A DNA stretch of 64,000 bases from Nothophaeocryptopus gaeumannii (lineage: Eukaryota; Ascomycota; Dothideomycetes; Mycosphaerellales; Mycosphaerellaceae). The notes beneath the pieces are model-generated. The model was not told the DNA's origin. It did no database searches and worked only from the letters and a program-made list of their open reading frames with translations. The position numbers were made by a program, and so were the translations under genes. Numbering within the stretch: position 1 is the stretch's first letter; each line of letters begins with the position of its first letter. The DNA is taken from positions 124,001 to 188,000 of the forward strand of contig JASISA010000025.1 of the NCBI GenBank assembly GCA_031771865.1, read 5' to 3'. Positions 31,811-41,966 of the stretch are shown here, in pieces.

Positions 31811-34723
31811 ATGACCGACTCCCGATCCCACCAGGGAGCAAGCAGCAACAGGCCAAAGAGTGCAGACATGTCCATGTCGGGCCAGCAACCGCAGATTGAC
31901 CCTCGTTTGAGCGGCGCGTCGACCTCCACCTCCACCTCCACCCCCAACAACGCCGCGCCGCCGCATGGTCTACCTCTACCGCCGCCGTCTCAGCAACAAC
32001 AGCAGCAGGCACAGGCACAGGCACAACAAGCCCAGCAGCAACTCCGCTACGAGCACCCACCGCCGCAGTTCGCCAACCAGCCTTCCCAGGATCCATCGCA
32101 TTCGAGCCCGACCCCGTACTACCAGACCTACCCGACACCGCAGACCCAGCCTGCATCTGGATCTGGCGGCGCGACCTCCGCCAACCAGAGCAATCAGGCC
32201 AGTCCGGAGAATCTGTACCAGCAAGGCCCGCAAGATGAAGGCGACAACAGGTATGCGATAACACGTTGAATATTTGGATGGACATGGTACTGATGAGGAT
32301 TGTGTAGCGGCGACGAGGATGCAAACGGAGCGACTGGCGAAGACGCCAAGCGACCGCGCGCCTGTGAAGCCTGCCGTGGGCTGAAGGTCCGCTGCGATCA
32401 AGACCCAGCACACCCCGAGCTCCCATGCCGACGATGCGCCAAAGCAGGCAGACAGTGCATCATCACCGTCCCGAGCCGTAAGAGACAGAAGAAGGCCGAC
32501 AGCAGGGTCGCTGAGCTCGAGCGTAAATTGGATGCGCTCACCACGATCCTCCAACAGCAGCAGCAGGCTGGGAATACCCAAGAATATGGCTCTCCATACG
32601 CACAGCCTGCTCCACCTCCACCAGCAGACATGATGCAGGGCAGGTCGAGCACAGTTCCGGCCACATACCCAATGGCTCCACCCCCGTACGGAGGGGAGTC
32701 CTCGAACAGCGTGGTGCCTAGCCCGACAGCCATGCGTCCTCCCTCCACCGAAGCATCGTCTTCAACGCAGCCACCGCAGAAGCGCAAGCGAATCGAAGAC
32801 GAGACACCTTCCTTGGATGGCGCAGGCGTGGCCAATCCTGGTCCCACAACTCGATACGGTCCCTCGGGAAGTTTGCAGCCATGGGCTCCCTATGCGGATA
32901 CTATGCGCTACCTCTCTCACCGCTCACCCGAGGAGTTCATGAACCGTATTACCAGCCTTGTCAACCCAGAGCTCGGCGTCACCATCTTCAACCGCTATAT
33001 CTCGAAGCTTTCTCCACACATGCCGGCAGTTGTCTTCCCGCCTGGCACAACCGCAGAGCAGATCTTCAAGGAGAAGCCCATCCTCTACGTCAGCGTCTTG
33101 TCCGCTGGATCTTCCGGCATCTTGCACCCAGAGACCTCGAAGCAGCTCTCGAGAGAGGTCGTCCGCGCCATCGCTGATTGCGTGGTTGTCAATGGCGCCA
33201 AGTCGCTCGAGCTAATTCAGGCCATGCAGGTTTTGGCTCTCTGGTATAAGCCGCCGGAGAAGGCCGAGCAGACCAACTTCTACCAGATCATCCACATGGC
33301 TGCAGTCATGGCTATTGACATCGGTCTGGGCAAGCGCTTCAATGCATCGAAGGCCAAACGCGGCTTTGGCGGCCCCCACTCGGAGTATGCGCCTGGACCA
33401 CACCTCATGCTGCCGCAGAATTCCGACACCATCGAGGCTCGTCGCGCCTGGCTGGCCTGCTACTACTTGTGCGCCAGTGCCTCAATGGTGCTGCGGCGTC
33501 CAAACTTGGTCCACTGGAGCAAGTACATGCAGGAGTGTGTCGACATCCTCGAGACCAGCGTGGATGCCCTGCCTTCCGACAAGCTATTTTGTCAGCACAT
33601 CAAGATCCAGCACATCTGTGAAGAAGTAGGCATTCAATTCCTGATGGACGACAACACCGCAAACATCACCATCACTGATCCGAAGGTCACCTACGCACTT
33701 AACGTTCTGGAGAACGACCTCAAGTCGTGGAAGGACAAGATCCCGGATGGCCTGAAGGATCAACACGGCTTGAGATTCTTCGAGCACGTCGCCAGCCTGT
33801 ACTTGCACGAGATTGCCTTGCATTTCAATCACAATGTCGAGGATTTCCGCCTGCCGTTTACCGAGGAGTCGCTCAAGTCTGTTAACAACAGCTCCGAGAA
33901 GCTCACGCAGAACCAGATCGCCGCTCTCGAGGCTTGCCGCAACGCTGCTCACGGTATCCTGAACACCATGCTAGACTACGACGTGGAGACTATCAAAGCG
34001 CTGCCCATGCTCATCTTCTTCGTTCGATGCACCTATGCGATCGTCGTTCTTATCAAGATGCATGTCGCAGTGACCACTCCAGGCAGTGAGATCTCCAAAA
34101 TGATGACGGCCCAGGATCTCAACGTCGACTACTACCTGGACGGTCTCATGGGTATGTTCAGTCATGTCGCCAGCAAGCAAGAATTCCGTCCGCATCCCAA
34201 GATCCTTCGTATCCTGTCCGTGCTGAAGGATTGGTTCTCGAAACACAAGCAAAATGTCGAGGCTCAGGCTCGGGGCGAGGCGCTTCCGAACCCACCTACG
34301 TCCACCCAGCAACAGGCAGACCAGCAACAGCAAGGCGGAAATGGAGACCAGCAAAATGGCCTACACCTTTTGTCGCAGCTGGCCGCGAATCAGCCTCAGC
34401 AGCAGGGCCAGGAGCAAGAGAACTGGACTTTCAACAGCCCATTCCCAGTCAACTATGGCCAGCGCCCGCACCCAAATCATCCAGACAGCCAGTTTCCAGC
34501 CCACCAGCAGCAGTCTTCGACGTACCCGCCAGTTCCCGACACTACTGCCGCCTACCCACCAGACCAGTTTGACCCTACCGCTCAGTGGTGGTGGGGCACT
34601 AACTTTCAGCAAGCCATGGACCTCAACTTGGCAGCCATGGAGGGCATCTCGGGTGGAGGCATGGACGGCCTGTTCCTGGGCGATGGTCTTGCGCCGTTCG
34701 GTATGGCTGGCGACTACCAGTAG
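31811..34723 (+). CDS. Zn2Cys6 transcription factor with Gln-rich flanks
   Basis: Two exons, 31811-32250 and 32308-34723 (57-nt intron GTATGC..TGTAG), give 951 residues. The N-terminal 145 residues are Gln/Pro/Ser-rich. The zinc cluster is C166-x2-C169-x6-C176-x10-C187-x2-C190-x6-C197, followed by basic SRKRQKK and a coiled coil (VAELERKLDALTTILQQQQQ; key part ELERKLDAL) for dimerisation. The middle homology region follows (LSPHMPAVVFPPGTTAEQIF, LELIQAMQVLALWYKPPEKA, ARRAWLACYYLCASASMVLRRP). The C-terminus is Gln/Asn/Pro-rich and ends in a hydrophobic acidic stretch (DLNLAAMEGISGGGMDGLF; key part AMEGISGGGMDGLF), probably the activation domain. The cluster type is certain; regulon unknown. 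Confidence 0.88.
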
Positions 34724-35354
34724 GCACTTGCAATGCGCATATGCCAAGACTTTTCCAATCCCGGGGTTCACTTCTCTCAACGCCTGATCTCTTTGAGCCC
34801 TACCTAGAACTTGACGAACGAAACGTTTCACGAAGGCCACGCTGCTATTTAAAAGGATGTCCGTAAGTAATCGGTACAATGTAGCTCTGCTCTGAAAGAA
34901 TCAAACACACTCCAATGCGAAAGCTTTCCTCTTTCACCCTTCTACCTTTTCACGTATTACTGACTCCAGCAGGAAAAATTGCCTGCGTCTTGACATTTCC
35001 CTGGACAGCCAGCATCACCGAAGACATGAGGTGAAAAGAAAGATCGGATCTGCAGCTAGGTGGTGCAAGTCGAAGTCTTGGCTGCAGAGCGTGACGCCTA
35101 GCAACAATGGCGTTATTCGGCTGACGGAACCACAAAAGGCAGGGCATTCGCATGTCTGCCACGCGAATTGGCTACAGTACTGCATGGTTATCGCGAGTAC
35201 CATTTACTCAGCATTGGCCAAGAGGAAAATGTCCATCTTTACGCACTATGGTGCCAGTTCGATGGAATCGCACGAGTCACTGGACTGCGCTAGAGCCGCA
35301 CCTGCAGGAATCTAATAGGATGGATTGAACTACATATAGTCAGCATGGCAGGAC
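34724..35354. other. Intergenic region
   Basis: This is the 3' flank of the Zn2Cys6 gene. One short plus-strand frame at 35031-35315 shows no motif. Confidence 0.3.
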
Positions 35355-36660
35355 ATGACACTTCAACGAGATGCTGCGTTGCTGGAGCACCCGACTCAAT
35401 ACTCAATGGCCACCTCGAACAGTCCTGAGCCGTCTCCAGCACACTCGAATCGCCTCCACTTCAAGACAACGCGAAAAGGCCTCCATCTCGCCCGCGGCGG
35501 CGACCAAATCAGCAACACCGACCTGGACGATGGCGATGTCTACGGTCCCGACGCCGAACGCATGAAAGCTCGTATCCTTCTGTCCGCCTAAGAAGAGAAG
35601 AAGCTCCTAAGAGAAATTGACTGGCATATTATGCCCCTCTGCTCAATCATGTTCCTCTTCAAGAACCTTGACTCCGACAATATCTCCAACGCGCGAATCA
35701 TGGATAAAGGCACCGACCAGAATATCATGACTGAACTCGGCACGGCTTCAGATGCGTATACGTTATTGACGGTTTTGTATTATATTCCGTATATTGTTTT
35801 CGAGGCGCCGAGTAATTTGTTGCTAAAGAGGGCGAAACCGAGTGTGTGGCAAGAGAGGATTATGAATGACTTGGGGAGTTTGTGCTTTGTTGTCATGTCG
35901 CTTGTACGAATAAAGCTGGTATTTATGTCGCATGGTTTATGCTTGAGGTTCGCGGAGGCGAGGATGTTTCCCGGGGTGATTTTGCATATGACTTATTGGT
36001 ATCGGCAGGATGAGATGAGTGTTATCAAGGTTGCTTTTATTTCTGTAAGCCCTGGCCCCTTTGGTCACTTACACGAATGTCGGGTTTGGCTGAATGCTGA
36101 AGGATGTGGATATCCTCGGCAACCTCTCCGGCGTCTTTGGTGGCATCTTCGCCTACGTCTTTCAATATCGCCTCTTCCTCCTCCGGCCTCTCCGGCTGGC
36201 AACTCCTCTTCCTCTTTGAAGGCCTCCTCACAATCGTCTTCGCCGTCATCATCTTCTTTTATCTCCCCGATTTCCCCGACACGGCCCGTTGGCTCTCTGA
36301 AAAAGAAAGGGCTTTCGTTACAGCCCGATCACCGCCTAATGCTCCTATAGGTGTTGAGTTGCATTTCAAGTGGGGTGAAATTTAGATGTTCACCCTCATC
36401 TGGGCAACTCCAACCGTCGAAAAACATGCCATTCGCTTTTATCAATCTATCGTGATTGTGGATCTGGGGTTTACGAGTATCGCCCAGGCACAACTATGGA
36501 ATCTTCCTCCTATCAGCATCCTCATGATTCTGCTCATCGCCGTCTCGGGCGTAATGGCGGATTTTGCAAGGCTTCCCAGACCGTTGTATGCTTTGACTTT
36601 CTTGGGGATTATATTGGCTTGTTATGTGGTTTTCTATCGATATCTTAGTGGTAGTGGTTG
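35355..36660 (+). pseudogene. Decayed MFS transporter (anion:cation symporter-like)
   Basis: Fragments of a major facilitator transporter follow in order on the plus strand. EIDWHIMPLCSIMFLFKNLDSDNISNARI (key part IDWHIMPLCSIMFL) is the TM1 start typical of Dal5/Tna1-like symporters. Then come YIPYIVFEAPSNLLLKR, EARMFPGVILHMTYWY, SGWQLLFLFEGLLTIVFAVI, FYLPDFPDTARWLSEKERAF and LGFTSIAQAQLWNLPP. The frame is broken by an in-frame TAA at 35589-35591 just before the TM1 block, a frameshift near 36150-36175 (after GGIFAYVFQ), and an in-frame TAG at 36383-36385. Sequence between the last two blocks is shorter than in intact members. An intron with a GTAAGC donor at about 36044 appears retained. It probably once transported a carboxylate, vitamin or amide; it cannot make a full protein now. 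Confidence 0.75.
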
Positions 36661-36793
36661 GTCGACTGGAGCCTCCTCCGTTCCACTGTGCACTACTTGC
36701 GTCGGTTCCGTCGAGATTGTAGTCTCGGGTTCGGGTAACATCAGGACTCGTCCAAAGAAGACGAATGTCGACGGCATTGTCTCGATACCATGA

Positions 36794-37680
36794 CCCGCTG
36801 TTGAGCTCTGAAACGCGTATCGCCAGCGCAAAAACAGACAGCAGAGAGAGGTATGCGAGAGTAAGATCCGAGATTTCTGACCATGCATGGGTTCTCGTAC
36901 CCAAACTTTCGCGATCGATCTCTTCACGATCTGTGTTGCGGCGAAACATCCATGAGTGCTGCAGTATCTCTTCAAATTCGGAGCTGGAATGGACGAGCAG
37001 TAACCCCTCTTCAAGCGCTGTTTCAATCGTGCTGGTACGGGCTAAGCTGCAAGCGTCGAGCTCGTCTCGATTGAAAGCGTACCGACATTCGACGGACCTG
37101 TTCCTCAACAGAAGCCAACCTGGACTTCAGGTCCAAGTTCGACGAGATTAAGTCGTTCATGCTTCTCTCCATGTGAGAGCCGGCGTCGATGGCCTCAATG
37201 TCCGAAGGACTGCGTACGGTTAGCCTTTATGAGCTTTAACCACACAGCGTGGAAGTCACCAACCAGACCACTGCCTCAAGCTGCCACTTCCATGCGGTGT
37301 TCTGCTGGTGCAGCCTCCGCCGCATGCAATCGAAGTCATGTGCACTGCAGTCTTTGACTTCCTCAACAGATGGAGTCTCTTGAGGGGCAATGAAAGCCTC
37401 AAGATCGTCCAGAAGGAGCACAGAGCTCGTACAAGAGGCCATGAGGCCGTCGGCACGGATCGCTTGTGCACGAACAAAGTCAAGGCCCGGGCTGACCAGC
37501 CTGGACTTGAGTTCCTCAAGAGACGTAGAGCAGAGATCGACCTCAGAAAGCAGCGATGATGCAGAGCCACTGGGTGCATTCCTCGAGGCACAGATGGTCG
37601 CAAGTCGCCCTCTCAGTGCTCTAGCGAGGGAGCAAAGCCATGAGCGATGCAGTCAGACCAACTCGTTCTTTCGTTTCAAT
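36794..37680 (-). pseudogene. Relic or unresolved gene, coiled-coil fungal hypothetical protein
   Basis: Minus-strand coding-like blocks lie in this order: LATICASRNAPSGSASSLLSEVD, SLEELKSRLVSPGLDFVRAQA, DDLEAFIAPQETPSVEEVKD, WKWQLEAV, then MERSMNDLISSNLDLKSRLASVEEQ (key part NLDLKSRLASVEEQ) and finally LVHSSSEFEEILQHSWMFRRN with THAWSEISDLTLAYLSLLSVFALAI. The last two resemble the tail of a common fungal hypothetical family ending in SHAWSxxSGLSLAxIS. I could not link the blocks with introns of normal length and matching phase, and no start codon fits. It may be a pseudogene or a gene with several missed small exons. Confidence 0.35.
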
Positions 37681-38417
37681 TCCGTGGATGTCGTATACAA
37701 GATCTTGAGGCCATGATCATCAGTTTTGCGTAATTTCACAGAAATGCAAACCAAGACCGATTCGCTACATTGCCGTATGTTTCCACAATAGGCTGTACTA
37801 CTCCCTGTGACTGTATTTATGGTGAAGGTTTGTGAGGTACGAGTAGAAGCATCTCTACTGATCTTTATGTCTGCATGATCTCTTGGCCCGTGGTAACAGT
37901 CTCACAGATCCATGTGAAGTTCCATGGATGCTTAGACGGCTTCAACGAAGATAAGGCTGAAGGATGTGGCAGCAGAGGCCGCATGTCCAAATTTAGCGCG
38001 CTTGATTCCTCGTTCATGCAGCCACACTTGCAAGATGAGTGCAGATCAAGCCTCGGCTCGGCATTTGTGCAATGACAACCTACTTCGCACCAAAGCCTCA
38101 CGGGCAATGGGAGGGGCAACTACATAAGCCCTCGAAGCTGTTGTAGCACAGGGCGGTCGGTCCGCTCGTGATGCTCCGCCTGCGCGTCCACACTTGTACA
38201 AGCTCTTATAGGCCGAGCCTTCAATGTTGAGAGATGTAGGAGCCCTCTGATTTGAATCAGCGCCCGATCCGCGATTATTGATGCGAAAATGCGTGGTGGC
38301 TGCTCGGGCACAAATCCTTCTATCGCCTTCAAACTCCTTCGCAGCCAGTACGCTAGCCATATTCTGCAAGTAAGAAGGACCAAGCTGCGTCATCCGATGT
38401 TGTAGAGTCCTCACAGC
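37681..38417. other. Intergenic region
   Basis: Only short open frames on both strands; no feature is supported. Confidence 0.3.
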
Positions 38418-38888
38418 TCACGATCCCCGATAAGTAGTATAACTCCAAGGCCCCAACAACAACGGCACATGGTAATGCTCCTCCCCCTTCTTCGCCGCAA
38501 ACCTCAGCTCCACCTCCGGCCAAAATGTCTTCCCCTTCCCGAAATATGTTTCAGTATCAAAAGTCAAGCTCCAGACCATCTGCTCTTCCTCCTCTAACCC
38601 CTCCTTCACTTTTGCGACCACCTCGTTTATGTCTGCGGAGGAGGTCCACGCAGGCACACGGCCGTCGCTGTTGGTTGTCGCGGTCCAGTGAGCGGTGGTG
38701 GCTTGGGAGGGAGAGAGAAGCTTGAGTTTTACTGAGATGTTGGAGCCCGGGCGGCCGGTTATGGTGTCGAGGACGTGGCAGGTTATGAAGGGGCGGGTAG
38801 AAGACATTGTGTGGTGAGGTTGGAGATGCGACGAGATAGTCGATAGTCTGGTTCCAGCGGTCTGTAGAGCGTCTTTCGTATGGCTCAT
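38418..38888 (-). CDS. 5-hydroxyisourate hydrolase (transthyretin-like)
   Basis: Single exon, 156 residues. The C-terminal 125 residues are the transthyretin-like HIU hydrolase: FITCHVLDTITGRPGSNI at the N-terminal signature with its His, WTATTNSDGRV with the catalytic Arg, and the diagnostic C-terminal HVPLLLGPWSYTTYRGS, ending in YRGS. The enzyme hydrolyses 5-hydroxyisourate to OHCU after urate oxidase. The N-terminal extension contains R14-L15-S-T-I18-S19-S-H21-L22, a full match to the PTS2 peroxisomal signal, which supports the upstream ATG at 38888 over the internal MSSTRPF. No urate oxidase or allantoinase gene is in this window. Confidence 0.93.
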   Translation of the reverse strand: MSHTKDALQTAGTRLSTISSHLQPHHTMSSTRPFITCHVLDTITGRPGSNISVKLKLLSPSQATTAHWTATTNSDGRVPAWTSSADINEVVAKVKEGLEEEEQMVWSLTFDTETYFGKGKTFWPEVELRFAAKKGEEHYHVPLLLGPWSYTTYRGS

Positions 38889-39710
38889 TGAGTTGTGAAT
38901 GAAACAATGAGACTCAATGGAAGTGGGAGATGTGCTGTCTTGTATCTGGTGAGGACTGGGAGGGAAGGAGAGGGTGTGGTCGGCGATCGGAGATGGCCGT
39001 CAAACTCAATTCGCACGTTCCTGTCACAAGATTTCACTTTCCTCCATCACCACTACATCCCTTCCATCGCTGACATTACGTCCTCTCAACGATACTGCTT
39101 GAAATATGAAGCTCTCCTGAATACGTTAGACGATGATCATCAGAAATACGCAGACCACTACAATGGATGTCATGCCGGACTCTCACATCCAATCCCACAA
39201 TGCCCTCATTTCCTTCGGGCCTGAAAGCATGGAACATCGTCGACCATTACTTCCAAAGGGTAGATCTCGAAGCCCAAAACGAGAGGGGTGAGTAAGGTGA
39301 TCGCTCTTCGAGCACAGCTATGCCTGAAAACCTTGTTCATCAAGTATTGGCTGGACGAACGGAGGTGAAATTACCATGTGATCGAGCCGAGAGAGCACAA
39401 ATGCCAGAGCTATCTGGATTGTCATGTGCATGACCTGTGCTTCGAAGGGGCCAATGCTATGGCTGAGAGGTGATTGAATGATCCATTCCTAATTATCGCT
39501 GTTCATGTGCAGGATAAGTGAATGCCCCAAGGTTCACAAGCCCACGATCTCCTTCACCCAGCAACTCCGATTTCCAAAGTACACCTCTAGATCTTTCTCC
39601 TCAACTACCATGCAACAACTCATCCTTTTTCACTGAAGTAACAACTTCTCGACACTTCTGGTGCATCTCGATCTAGCGAAGACCGTCACCTTCAATCATC
39701 AACCACCATC
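38889..39710. other. Divergent intergenic region
   Basis: This is the shared 5' flank of hydroxyisourate hydrolase (leftward) and the kinase (rightward). No element is recognised with confidence. Confidence 0.35.
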
Positions 39711-41267
39711 ATGGATACCGCGCGTCTGGATGAAGTCCTCCGGGACATCCTCCCGCCCATCGACGATCCCCAGTACAACTACCGCCGCTACAACAGACAA
39801 GAGACTCGACCACTGTATGACGATGAGAAGACGGGCCTCGACTCGAATTCAAAAAGCTCGAGCTATCACGAGTATGCTCCGACCACGAGAGCATCTGATG
39901 AGCGCGGGGGTCGAAGATACACACCAGTGGAGGTATCTCGCAGCTTCTCCCGCCAACAAACTCACCACTACGCTCCAAGCGACGACAAGCCCATCTATGA
40001 TTATGATGTCCAGACCGAGCGTGCATCGCCTGCCGGCGCCTACGAGCTCCGAGGTGGCGAGGCAGATCGGCGCGGACACTTCAACCTCAAAACGGCTCCT
40101 TGGCGTCATCTCGTGCACACTGGTCTGGAGGCCCGCCGTCGTGATGGGCCTTGGGATTGCAATCCGGCCACTCGTCAAGAAGCTGCTCGTCTGCGACATG
40201 AGTACGAAGCCCGCCCAGACCGACGACCCAGCCTGTCTTTCTCCTCAGCGCCACCAGATACAGCTGAGTTCGATAAGTATGAGCCACCAGCAGCAGTCGG
40301 CCGGAGTCGACGCCAAGCTGGCTCGTTCGAGGAAGATCAACGTCCTTTGATTCCGGGCTACGACTTTGTCCGCTCGTTGAAGGCTGGCAACCAAGCAGCC
40401 GCGGTCAACATTGTCGAGGAGCGCCGTGAGGGAGCACTTTTCGTGGAGAAGCGGCTTCGTCTCACAGGCTATGACGGCAAGCGAGCAATGGCTGAGCTCC
40501 GAACTCTCCAGGTCATCGCTTCTCAATACGGCCCACATGCTAGAAGCCGGAATCTCAACATCCTACGCGACTTTGAGATCTTTGAGACCCTAGACACGAT
40601 GTGTCTAATCCTCGAGCACTGCGATCTTGGCTCGCTCGCGGATCGCATGGCGGTCAAGAGCCAGATGGATCCTCCAGTTGGGTTCAGCGAGTTGAGCATC
40701 TGGAACATTCTGGCGGGCGTCTCCTCCGGGTTGGCATTCCTCCACGATGGACTCGTCAACATCGCTCCTAGCTCTCACCCGGTTCCGAAGCCTCGCTGGG
40801 AATGGAATATCATCTGCCACCTTGACATCAAACCACAGAACATCTTCCTCGACAGCCGCGGCGGCATTGGCGGCCTTCCTCGTGTCGTCTTAGGAGACTT
40901 CGGCTGCTCGGTCTCACTCTCCGACATCGAGACCGGTATCGAGGAGCGATATCAGCAAGCCTTGGGTACGCCAGACTGGTATCCTCCTGAAGGCGAAGCC
41001 AGAAGATCATACGGCACACGGACCGATGCATGGATGCTGGGCGCTACCATCCACTGCGTGGCGAGGATGCTGAAGAGGCCGGATCGGAGGATGATGGGTG
41101 GAGATGAATACGATGGGCCATGCGGACGCGGATATGGCTCTCGACTCAATCGGGAGGTTGTGTGGCTAACTCGGATTGATCCAAAGGCGCGGCCGCCGGC
41201 GAGAGATGTCGCAGCGAAGAGCAAGGGGGTTTTGCTGGAGAAGCTGGAGAGGGGAGAAGGATGGTAA
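39711..41267 (+). CDS. Divergent serine/threonine protein kinase
   Basis: Single exon, 518 residues. Residues 1-215 are polar and disordered, with many Tyr, Arg and Asp. The kinase domain spans about 217-515. The Gly-rich loop is degenerate (LKAGNQAAAVNIV lacks GxGxxG). The probable VAIK lysine is K247 in FVEKRL. The catalytic loop is H370-L-D372-I-K374-P-Q-N377 with Leu replacing Arg of HRD, and the Mg site is D396-F-G in LGDFGCS. GTPDWYPPE takes the place of the APE motif, with TDAWMLGATIH after it. All residues for catalysis are present, so it may be active. The HLD loop implies an activation-loop mechanism unlike RD kinases. It resembles NEK/PEK-like fungal kinases, but no orthologue is assigned. 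Confidence 0.82.
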   Translation: MDTARLDEVLRDILPPIDDPQYNYRRYNRQETRPLYDDEKTGLDSNSKSSSYHEYAPTTRASDERGGRRYTPVEVSRSFSRQQTHHYAPSDDKPIYDYDVQTERASPAGAYELRGGEADRRGHFNLKTAPWRHLVHTGLEARRRDGPWDCNPATRQEAARLRHEYEARPDRRPSLSFSSAPPDTAEFDKYEPPAAVGRSRRQAGSFEEDQRPLIPGYDFVRSLKAGNQAAAVNIVEERREGALFVEKRLRLTGYDGKRAMAELRTLQVIASQYGPHARSRNLNILRDFEIFETLDTMCLILEHCDLGSLADRMAVKSQMDPPVGFSELSIWNILAGVSSGLAFLHDGLVNIAPSSHPVPKPRWEWNIICHLDIKPQNIFLDSRGGIGGLPRVVLGDFGCSVSLSDIETGIEERYQQALGTPDWYPPEGEARRSYGTRTDAWMLGATIHCVARMLKRPDRRMMGGDEYDGPCGRGYGSRLNREVVWLTRIDPKARPPARDVAAKSKGVLLEKLERGEGW

Positions 41268-41966
41268 AGGTTGGGAAATGGGAGATCGGTCCAGCTGAGC
41301 CAGATGTCCGATCGGAGGGCGATCCTCTCCGTCAAGCAACAGGAAGAGAAAAGGTTGAGATCCAAGCGGTATTACCGATTGAAGCGAGAGCCGCGCTGGT
41401 TCAGTGCCGCTGCTGCTCGAAGGAGGCACTTCTTGGAGCACAAGAGCGTGCGTTGACTCTGCAGTCGGAGCAGAGCCACAGAGCTGACAGGATTGAGAAC
41501 ACTGGCCTGGCGGCATCGCAGCATCCGGTGCAAGGTATCCATGCTACTAAAGTTTGCTTTCGTCGGTTTCAATCTACTTTACCTGCTACCGGTTGATTCC
41601 TAGTGTCCTTCAGTAGCCGACGTTTCTTTGTCGACACGCTTGCATTGTACGGCTTTTGAATGGGCCTCCCATAATTCGTAGGTACAACAGTCAGAGTAGA
41701 ACATAGTTGGTAAGAACGTGCAGCGTCAATATCGCATAGAAGCGTGTGTATTGTGAGATGGAGGAAGCAAGAGAGCGGATGGAGTTGAGGAGCGAGTGCC
41801 AAGCAATTTGGATCACGGGAAAGCGTGTCGTCGTTGCCGCGTCCCACGCGATGACCAGCATCCAATGCCGACACACAGCACAGCCGGTTGATCTCATATA
41901 GACTCACTCAAAGTGTCTGTCCCAAATCGCTTGTTTTGGAGATGTTGGCGACATATTGGAACCAGA
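41268..41966. other. Intergenic region
   Basis: Short overlapping open frames only. It includes the 5' flank of slx4, whose frame is open back to about 41913 without an ATG. Confidence 0.35.
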
